Assembly (NCBI GenBank): GCA_003647385.1
Contig: QMMT01000016.1
Location: 1 to 12,923, forward strand
Length of the DNA stretch: 12,923 bases
Origin: Deltaproteobacteria bacterium
GTDB lineage: Bacteria > Desulfobacterota > Desulfobacteria > Desulfobacterales > Desulfobacteraceae
Reading direction: 5' to 3'
Positions 7,749-12,923 of the stretch are shown one piece after another. The first letter of the stretch is position 1. The number at the start of each line of letters is the position of its first letter. The notes below the pieces were generated by a model. It searched no databases, was not told the origin of the DNA, and saw only the letters and a list, made by a program, of their open reading frames with translations. The position numbers were made by a program, and so were the translations under genes.

Positions 7749-9455
7749 TTAAACCAGAAGCATTTCCGTGATGGCGCCGCCGGCCGGAACCATGGGGTAA
7801 ACAGACTCTTCTTTGTCCACAACAAATTCCATGATAACAGTCCCATCCATCTTAAGGCCTTCTGATAAAACCGATTCAACGTCACCGGGCCGGGTGCATC
7901 TTAATCCTTTTGCACCATATGCCTGAGCCAGTTTCACAAAATCAGGTGCATTTTCCATACTGGTGGAAGAGTAGACTTTTTCATAAAAGAGTTCCTGCCA
8001 CTGCCGTACCATTCCCAGATAGCGATTGTTCAGGATAACGATTTTAACATCTATCTTTGATTCAATGGCTGTCATCAATTCCTGGATATTCATCTGGATT
8101 GAACCATCGCCGGCAACATCAACCACCAGTTTGTCAGGGCAGGCTGCCTTGGCGCCAATGGCTGCCGGCAATCCAAATCCCATAACACCCAGTCCGCCGG
8201 ATGTAATAAAATGATTGGGTTTATCAAAGTGATAATATTGAGCCGCCCACATTTGGTTTTGCCCCACCTCGGTTGTGATAATGGCTTCGCCTTTTGTCAG
8301 TTCATAGAGTTTTTCAATAACAAATTGAGGTTTGATTACCTCGCTGCCCTGTTCATATTTCAAAGGCGTTGTGTCTTTCCATTCCTGGATCTGGTCAAGC
8401 CATTTTTTCCGGTTGCCTTTAAAGTCGTATGATTCAGGGTTTTCAGAACTTTTGGTTTTCATTAATTGAAGGATCCCGGCAAGGGCGGTTTTGCAATCGC
8501 CTACTATGGGACACTGGACCTCAATATTTTTATGGATGGAGGTGGGGTCTATATCGATCTGAACAATTTTGGCGCTGGGTGCAAATTTTTCAATATTTCC
8601 GGTCACCCTGTCATCAAATCTCACACCGGCGGCAATCATGAGATCACAGTGTCCGATACTCATATTGGCCCGATAGGTGCCGTGCATGCCCAGCATCCCA
8701 AGCCATAGGGGATCTGATCCCGGAAATGCGCCCAGGCCCATCAAAGAAGCCGTAACAGGGATGTCGGCTGTTTTTGCAAGCCGTGTAACCTCTTCGGATG
8801 CCTGGGAGAGAATAACACCACCTCCGGCAAAGATTACCGGTCTTTCGGCCTGCTTGATGAGATCGACCACTTTGCTGAGCTGTTTTTTGTTCGGTTTGTA
8901 ATTCGGCTTGTAAGATTTTAATGAAACCTCTTTAGGTTCAATAAATTCGACAGGGGTTCCAACAATATCCTTGGGAAGATCAATGAGAACAGGTCCGGGT
9001 CTTCCTGATTTTGCCAGGTGAAATGCTTCTTTAATAGTTGATGCCAGTTTGTCCACATTTTTTACAAGATAATTATGCTTGGTACAGGGCCTGGTGATCC
9101 CGACAATATCCACTTCCTGAAACGCATCATTTCCGATCAGTCCCGTTGGAACCTGGCCTGTAAATACGACAAGAGGGATGGAGTCTAAGTGAGCCGATGC
9201 AATTCCCGTCACAGTGTTTGTGGCACCGGGGCCTGAGGTTACCAAGGCAACACCAACGGATTTGTTTGCCCTTGCATAGGCATCTGCTGCATGGACAGCA
9301 CCCTGCTCATGCCGGACAAGGATATGGCGAAGGTCATGTTGTTTTTCAAGCGCATCATAAATATCAATAACAGCGCCGCCCGGATATCCAAAAATTGTGT
9401 CAACACCTTCTGCCTTGATCATTTTGATAAGAATTTGAGCACCTGTAAGTTTCAT
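7749..9455 (-). CDS. ilvB: Acetolactate synthase large (catalytic) subunit
   Basis: Thiamine-diphosphate enzyme joining pyruvate with pyruvate or 2-oxobutyrate to give acetolactate or acetohydroxybutyrate, the first common step of valine, leucine and isoleucine synthesis. At 568 residues it is full length. The N-terminal pyrimidine-binding domain contains IFGYPGGAVIDIYDAL (21-36) and RHEQGA with catalytic E50. The central FAD-type domain spans about 190-325 (AERPVIFAGGGV, GVRFDDRVTG). The C-terminal PP-binding domain has GDGSIQMN (449-456) and the paired Asn 476-477, completing the ThDP/Mg motif, then VRQWQELFY (483-491) with the conserved active-site-channel Trp486. GGAGA about 6 nt upstream supports the ATG. 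It is the first structural gene of the operon and sits directly behind the attenuator at 9472-9510, so its expression should depend on read-through. Confidence 0.97.
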   Translation of the reverse strand: MKLTGAQILIKMIKAEGVDTIFGYPGGAVIDIYDALEKQHDLRHILVRHEQGAVHAADAYARANKSVGVALVTSGPGATNTVTGIASAHLDSIPLVVFTGQVPTGLIGNDAFQEVDIVGITRPCTKHNYLVKNVDKLASTIKEAFHLAKSGRPGPVLIDLPKDIVGTPVEFIEPKEVSLKSYKPNYKPNKKQLSKVVDLIKQAERPVIFAGGGVILSQASEEVTRLAKTADIPVTASLMGLGAFPGSDPLWLGMLGMHGTYRANMSIGHCDLMIAAGVRFDDRVTGNIEKFAPSAKIVQIDIDPTSIHKNIEVQCPIVGDCKTALAGILQLMKTKSSENPESYDFKGNRKKWLDQIQEWKDTTPLKYEQGSEVIKPQFVIEKLYELTKGEAIITTEVGQNQMWAAQYYHFDKPNHFITSGGLGVMGFGLPAAIGAKAACPDKLVVDVAGDGSIQMNIQELMTAIESKIDVKIVILNNRYLGMVRQWQELFYEKVYSSTSMENAPDFVKLAQAYGAKGLRCTRPGDVESVLSEGLKMDGTVIMEFVVDKEESVYPMVPAGGAITEMLLV

Positions 9456-9471
9456 GTTTTGTCTCCAAAAT

Positions 9472-9510
9472 AAAAAAGCCGTTATCTGTCCTTTTGGGGC
9501 TGATAACGGC
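9472..9510 (-). terminator. Intrinsic terminator (attenuator) in the ilvB leader
   Basis: On the minus strand GCCGTTATC (9510-9502) and GATAACGGC (9486-9478) form a perfect 9-bp stem around a 15-nt loop, followed at once by six T (9477-9472), an A and four more T. The AAAA before the stem can pair with the first T residues. It ends 16 nt before the ilvB start, upstream of all structural genes of the operon, so it must be conditional. Read on the plus strand only four T follow the stem. Confidence 0.9.
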
Positions 9511-9548
9511 TTTTAAAGTTGATTTAGGTTTATGCCACTACGAGCCCC
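9496..9548 (-). promoter_or_regulatory. Predicted antiterminator of the ilv operon
   Basis: The minus-strand segment GGGGCTCGTAGTGGC (9548-9534), which includes the leader peptide's stop codon, can pair with GCCGTTATCAGCCCC (9510-9496). The second segment is the terminator 5' arm plus part of its loop. Of 15 positions 14 pair (11 Watson-Crick, three G-U) with a single C-C mismatch; the 23-nt AT-rich stretch between forms the loop. The structure and the terminator are mutually exclusive. A ribosome at the stop codon would cover the first segment and permit termination; one stalled upstream on Ile, Leu or Val codons would leave it free. Pairing was done by hand and no free energy was computed. 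Confidence 0.75.
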
Positions 9549-9621
9549 TTCTCCTGGAGGTGCTAATTAGGACCTCCACGATAATAATGACTAGCAGGCT
9601 GTTAATAATATTTGTATTCAT
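9538..9621 (-). CDS. ilv operon leader peptide (attenuation), 27 aa
   Basis: A 28-codon reading frame (ATG at 9621-9619, TAG at 9540-9538) lies between the predicted ilv promoter and the attenuator. The peptide begins MNTNIINSLLVIIIVEVLIS and ends in TSRRRGS. Residues 5-19 hold 12 branched-chain residues (six Ile, three Leu, three Val), including Ile-Ile-Ile, Leu-Leu-Val and Ile-Ile runs, the composition expected of an ilv attenuation peptide. Leu is encoded by CTG and CTA, Ile mostly by ATT. The ribosome-binding site is weak (GTAGAG about 8 nt upstream). The peptide itself probably has no function; its translation senses charged tRNA-Ile, tRNA-Val and tRNA-Leu. Composition, position and downstream RNA structure agree, so confidence is high despite the small size. 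Confidence 0.88.
   Translation of the reverse strand: MNTNIINSLLVIIIVEVLISTSRRRGS
9555..9578 (-). promoter_or_regulatory. Possible pause hairpin within the leader peptide coding region
   Basis: On the minus strand TGGAGGT (9578-9572) and ACCTCCA (9561-9555) form a 7-bp stem with a 10-nt loop (CCTAATTAGC) spanning codons 15-22 of the leader peptide. In classical attenuators such an early hairpin pauses polymerase until the ribosome arrives. It does not overlap the antiterminator segment, so it is not clearly an anti-antiterminator. Confidence 0.45.
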
Positions 9622-9648
9622 AATTTTTACTCTACTTAAATAAAAGTT

Positions 9649-9675
9649 ACTATATATAAATTTTATAAAAGTCAA
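9649..9675 (-). promoter_or_regulatory. Predicted promoter of the ilvB-ilvH-cimA-leuA operon
   Basis: On the minus strand TTGACT (9675-9670) is followed by TATAGT (9654-9649) with a 15-nt spacer; TAGTAA (9652-9647) with a 17-nt spacer is the alternative -10. Either places transcription start near 9640, about 20 nt before the leader peptide ATG, giving a leader of about 185 nt before ilvB. The region is very AT-rich, so the exact -10 is uncertain. Confidence 0.55.
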
Positions 9676-9689
9676 GGGAAAAACACAAA

Positions 9690-12326
9690 TTGGTCAAAAA
9701 TTTATCTTTTAAAATAAATTTGACAAGTAAGAGGCGGTTTTTATATAACTTTGACATGTCAATGAATGATTCCAATAATCTAAAAGCATTTTCATGGCTT
9801 TTTTCAGTCTTACTAGGTATCCAGACAGTTTTATTTTTAAAAATGGGTGCTGGATCGCTACTGGCCATCAGTGGTCTTGTCCTTTTAATTGTTATGATTA
9901 ACATTGTTTTCTTAAAACAAGGCAAAAACAGTTTTCCCGGTCATATACTAAACACCTGCCTTTTAATTTATCTTGCATGCCTTTGCTACAAAACCGGGGG
10001 GTTTTACTCCATTGCCATGATCCTGTTCTTTTTTGTACCGTTGTTTATAACGGTTTTTCCAAATAAAAAGGTTAGATGGCTTTATATAGCAGTCGCTCTT
10101 CTGATTTTCTTTTCTTTTTATTTTGAACAACGGTTGAATTTTGGTTTTTTTGTGGCAGAGAGAATCATTAATATCAGCCTTTACCGGTTGTATAATCTTT
10201 TTGCTGTTTTGATTTGTTTTTTTGCGGCCGTCACGATCTATACAAAAAAAAATGACCAGACCCGGATACTGCTTGAGCAATCTCAGGCAGAGTGCAGGCA
10301 GATTTCAAAAAATGCCGAGCAGGCAATGAAAATTAAAGATGAATTTTTAGCAAACATGAGTCATGAAATAAGAAATCCCATGAATGGCATTATTGGTATG
10401 ATGCATGTTCTGCTCGATTCTGATCTGGATGAAGAGCAAAAGAAATATTCCAAGATAGTTTACAACAGTGCCATGGCATTATTATCAATAGTTAATGACA
10501 TACTTGATTTATCAAAAATAGAGGCTGGCATGCTTGAACTGGATATCAGGAGGTTTGATCTTGAGATTGCCATAAAAGAAATGGTTTCTCTGCCCCAGCT
10601 TCAGGCCAGGCAAAAGGGAATTGATTTTTCATATTTCATTGATCCGGATGTTCCATGCCTTTTAAAGGGCGATATTGGCCGTATCCGCCAAATCATTAAC
10701 AACCTTACAGGAAATGCCATCAAATTTACGGATTCAGGAGAAGTGACCTTAACGATTACATTAAAATCAGAAGATGAGAATGGTGCAAGTCTTCATTTCA
10801 ATGTAGAAGATACAGGGATTGGAATCAAAGAAGAAGTATTAGAAACCCTTTTTGAATCCTTTACCCAGGCGGATTTATCCATTACTAAAAAATACGGGGG
10901 CACAGGTTTAGGACTGGCCATATCAAAACTGCTGGTTGAAAAAATGGATGGCAAAATTGGAGCAGAAAGTATTGATATGATCGGGTCGACGTTCTGGTTT
11001 ACACTTGTCTTAAAAAAACAGTCTGAAGAAGAAAGAACTATTGACCTTTTTACCCGGAATATTGATGACTGCAAGGTCCTTGTTTTAAGCGACGGGGCAT
11101 CTTTGGGAATAAATTTTGAAAAAAATCTGAATGCCTTGGAAATAGACTATGATCAAGCCTTTGATGACACAGAAGCCTTTGAAATGCTTAAATGGGCCCT
11201 TGATGAAAACACCCCCTTTCATGTCGTGATTATGGAAGCCAAAGAATACGATAAGACAGCTGAATCCTTAGGGAAAAGGATTAAACAGGATGATCTTTGC
11301 CGGCACACAGAATTGATACTGCTGACATCCATAGGAAAGGAAGGGGATGCCAAGCGGTTTGAGAAAATAGGATTTTCAGCTTTTTTAAGTAAACCTGTAG
11401 AAAAATCTCTTCTTTTAGATTGTATCAAGGCAGTATTGTCAAGGTACCAGAAGGGCGCCGGCAGCAATCTGCCTATTATTACCCGGTACAGTATTCTTGA
11501 AAGTAAAAAACACTTAAGAAAGATTCTGATTGTTGAAGATATGGAAACCAATCTTTTAACGGCCAAAGCTTTGATTGGAAAACAGGGATATAAAACTGAT
11601 GAAGCCAAAAACGGACAGCAAGCCGTGCAAAAGCATAAAGACAATTTTTATGATCTGATTTTGATGGATTGTCAGATGCCGGTGATGGATGGGTTTGAAG
11701 CAACTCGTCAGATAAGAGAGAATGAAAAAATCCTTAAAATGGATCATATACCGATTATTGCCATGACCGGGAATGCATTTGAAAGTGACAAAAAAAAATG
11801 TTTTGATGCGGGGATGGATGATTTTATTTCAAAACCGGTTGAACCCGATATCCTGTCACAAAAGATCAAGTTGAATTTGACACCTCATTTAACCGCTGCC
11901 AAAGAAAAACAAGTCAAAAGATCAAAAGACGAAATAGAACACTCTGATATCACGGTAGAGATATTACCATCGGAGTTGCCGTGTGTAGACACTGAAGTAG
12001 ATCTATGTTTTAATAAGGATAAATTATCGGAAAGATTTGGCAGAGATGATGAATTAATAGAAGTCGTCTTAGAATCTTTTTTCCAGGAAGCGCCCGAACT
12101 GATTGAAAGCATTGGGCATGCAATGGATGAAAATGATGCCGAAGACGTTAGATTACGGCTGCATGCATTGAAAGGGTCGGCTGCAAATGTAAATGCAGAT
12201 CTTTTGAGAAATGCAGTTTTAGATATGGAGACTGAAGCAAAGGCAGAAAATTCTGATAGTTTTGTTGCAAAGTTTGAGATAATCCGGAATGAGTATGAAA
12301 GATTTGTCAGGGAAGCAAAATTATGA
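9690..12326 (+). CDS. Membrane hybrid histidine kinase (6TM-HisKA-HATPase-pseudoREC-REC-HPt)
   Basis: An 878-residue sensor kinase of unknown signal. Numbered from the TTG at 9690, hydrophobic segments at about 33-50, 52-75, 84-100, 105-124, 129-145 and 165-184 form a six-helix membrane sensor without a large periplasmic domain. HisKA carries ANMSHEIRNP with phospho-acceptor H225. The ATPase domain has N-box INNLTGNAIKF (about 336-346), DTGIGI (374-379) and GGTGLGLA (403-410). A first receiver (about 460-575) is degenerate: Glu516 replaces the phosphorylated Asp, though T546 and K568 remain. The second receiver (about 611-730) is intact: E616-D617, D660 in LILMDCQMPVMDG, T693, K715. HPt has H825 (RLHALKGSAANV). 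The start is uncertain: TTG 9690 has AAGGGA about 10 nt upstream, whereas ATG 9756 or 9762 removes 22-24 basic residues and lacks a good ribosome-binding site. It overlaps the next gene by 4 bp. Confidence 0.93.
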   Translation: MVKNLSFKINLTSKRRFLYNFDMSMNDSNNLKAFSWLFSVLLGIQTVLFLKMGAGSLLAISGLVLLIVMINIVFLKQGKNSFPGHILNTCLLIYLACLCYKTGGFYSIAMILFFFVPLFITVFPNKKVRWLYIAVALLIFFSFYFEQRLNFGFFVAERIINISLYRLYNLFAVLICFFAAVTIYTKKNDQTRILLEQSQAECRQISKNAEQAMKIKDEFLANMSHEIRNPMNGIIGMMHVLLDSDLDEEQKKYSKIVYNSAMALLSIVNDILDLSKIEAGMLELDIRRFDLEIAIKEMVSLPQLQARQKGIDFSYFIDPDVPCLLKGDIGRIRQIINNLTGNAIKFTDSGEVTLTITLKSEDENGASLHFNVEDTGIGIKEEVLETLFESFTQADLSITKKYGGTGLGLAISKLLVEKMDGKIGAESIDMIGSTFWFTLVLKKQSEEERTIDLFTRNIDDCKVLVLSDGASLGINFEKNLNALEIDYDQAFDDTEAFEMLKWALDENTPFHVVIMEAKEYDKTAESLGKRIKQDDLCRHTELILLTSIGKEGDAKRFEKIGFSAFLSKPVEKSLLLDCIKAVLSRYQKGAGSNLPIITRYSILESKKHLRKILIVEDMETNLLTAKALIGKQGYKTDEAKNGQQAVQKHKDNFYDLILMDCQMPVMDGFEATRQIRENEKILKMDHIPIIAMTGNAFESDKKKCFDAGMDDFISKPVEPDILSQKIKLNLTPHLTAAKEKQVKRSKDEIEHSDITVEILPSELPCVDTEVDLCFNKDKLSERFGRDDELIEVVLESFFQEAPELIESIGHAMDENDAEDVRLRLHALKGSAANVNADLLRNAVLDMETEAKAENSDSFVAKFEIIRNEYERFVREAKL
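9720..9749 (+). promoter_or_regulatory. Near-consensus sigma70-type promoter for the kinase gene
   Basis: TTGACA (9720-9725) and TATAAC (9744-9749) are separated by 18 nt. Start of transcription would fall near 9756, which is also the A of an in-frame ATG. A second match, TTGACA (9751-9756) with AATAAT (9774-9779) at 17 nt, lies just downstream. If the first promoter is used, the TTG at 9690 cannot be the start. The AT-rich context makes chance matches likely. Confidence 0.4.
9751..9762. repeat. 12-bp perfect palindrome TTGACATGTCAA
   Basis: A perfect inverted repeat without spacer that contains the candidate start codon ATG 9756 at its centre. Further GTCAA/TTGAC half-motifs occur at 9671, 9693 and 9720. 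It may be an operator; no regulator is identified. Confidence 0.4.
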
Positions 12327-12923
12327 TCGATATTGAAAATATGTCAATCCTTGTTGTTGATGATATGAAAAGCATGCGCTTGACCATTCGAAAGATGCTC
12401 AAGAATTTAAATCTTGGAACAAATTTAAAGTTTGCTGAAAACGGAAGAGAAGGCCTGGAAATATTGCATAATACCAAATGTGACATTGCTATTCTTGATT
12501 GGAATATGCCGGTTATGAACGGGATTGAAATGCTTGAAAAAATTCGGAATGATAAAGCAATCAGAGATTTGCCGGTCATTATGGTGACAGCCGAATCAGA
12601 ACGGGATATTGTTTCTGAAGTCGCTGAATCTGAAATTAATGCCTATCTTCTCAAACCCTTAACCCTTGCAGCCCTGGATGGAAAAATAAGAGCGGTCGTT
12701 AAAAGGGTTAATAATCCGGAGCCTGTCACCAGGCATCGATTAAAAGCAAGAGAACTGGAGGAAATGGGAGATTATGAATCCGCTATCGAACAGACAAGAA
12801 TTGCATTGGTTCATAAGCCTTCTGCATCAAGACTCCTGCGCCAGTTAGGATTATTACATTTTAAGGTTAAGAAAAACAGTATTGCAGAAAAGTGCCTTTT
12901 AAAAGCCGCATCGGTGAATAAGC
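12323..12923 (+). CDS. Response regulator, REC-TPR, 3'-truncated by window edge
   Basis: The first 200 residues of a CheY-like regulator; the gene continues past the window. The receiver domain (about 6-125) is intact: acidic pair D13-D14, phospho-acceptor D59 in AILDWNMPVMNG, T89 and K111 (LLKPL). From about 137, helix pairs such as KARELEEMGDYESAIEQTRI and the following QLGLLHFKVKKNSIAEKCLLKAA resemble tetratricopeptide repeats, so output is probably by protein contact rather than DNA binding. The ATG overlaps the kinase stop codon (ATGA), with AGGGAAG about 7 nt upstream, giving translational coupling to the kinase. The likely phosphodonor is the kinase HPt domain (H825). Further domains may follow in the missing part. 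Confidence 0.9.
   Translation, partial: MIDIENMSILVVDDMKSMRLTIRKMLKNLNLGTNLKFAENGREGLEILHNTKCDIAILDWNMPVMNGIEMLEKIRNDKAIRDLPVIMVTAESERDIVSEVAESEINAYLLKPLTLAALDGKIRAVVKRVNNPEPVTRHRLKARELEEMGDYESAIEQTRIALVHKPSASRLLRQLGLLHFKVKKNSIAEKCLLKAASVNK

Noticed and set aside
4215..8901. Plus-strand reading frames of 60-99 codons opposite leuA, cimA, ilvH and ilvB
   Set aside because: They are antisense to strongly conserved genes, lack recognisable domains and ribosome-binding sites, and follow from the codon composition of the real genes.
9478..9514. Attenuator hairpin as a plus-strand terminator
   Set aside because: On the plus strand only TTTT follows the stem and no plus-strand gene ends upstream.
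9456..9660. T-box riboswitch upstream of ilvB
   Set aside because: The leader is short, I see no T-box-like conserved core before the terminator, and a branched-chain-rich peptide plus antiterminator explains the region better.
9650..9925. Minus-strand 91-codon frame over the start of the kinase gene
   Set aside because: It overlaps the ilv promoter region and the kinase membrane helices, shows no domain, and its composition reflects antisense AT-rich DNA.

Overview
This AT-rich window (roughly 40% GC by eye) looks like chromosomal DNA from a Desulfobacterota (deltaproteobacterial) sulfate reducer of the Desulfobacteraceae type. That placement is an inference from protein style: a Geobacter/Desulfobacter-like citramalate synthase next to leuA, a Mo/W-bisPGD oxidoreductase, a DUF4143 ATPase and large hybrid histidine kinases. 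No rRNA, tRNA, insertion sequence or CRISPR array was seen.

Layout. (1) Bases 1-1960, + strand: the 3' part of a molybdopterin oxidoreductase whose true start lies before the window. (2) 1918-3240, - strand: an AAA_14/DUF4143 ATPase whose 3' end overlaps the oxidoreductase tail to tail. (3) 3448-3897, - strand: a small secreted DUF2147 protein. (4) 4046-9621, - strand: a branched-chain amino acid operon in the order leader peptide - ilvB - ilvH - cimA - leuA, closed by a hairpin terminator at about 3975-4021. (5) 9690-12923, + strand: a two-component pair transcribed divergently from the operon. It consists of a six-TM hybrid kinase (HisKA-HATPase-pseudoREC-REC-HPt) and a REC-TPR response regulator that runs off the window.

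How the genes work together. IlvB/IlvH form acetolactate synthase, the first common step to valine, leucine and isoleucine. CimA makes citramalate, a threonine-independent source of 2-oxobutyrate for isoleucine. LeuA commits the valine precursor to leucine. ilvC, ilvD and leuBCD are not in the window. The two-component pair contains all parts of a His-Asp-His-Asp relay: kinase His, second receiver Asp, HPt His, then the Asp of the separate regulator. Its signal is unknown.

The most interesting element is the roughly 190-nt leader of the ilv operon. It encodes a short peptide, absent from ordinary gene calls, in which 12 of 15 consecutive residues are Ile, Leu or Val. Downstream is an intrinsic terminator. 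A segment overlapping the peptide's stop codon can pair (14 of 15 positions, including three G-U) with the 5' arm and loop of that terminator. This is a complete ribosome-mediated attenuator with a compact two-state design. Secondary points are a receiver domain with Glu in place of the phosphoacceptor Asp, and a promoter-dense divergent region carrying a 12-bp perfect palindrome over a candidate start codon.
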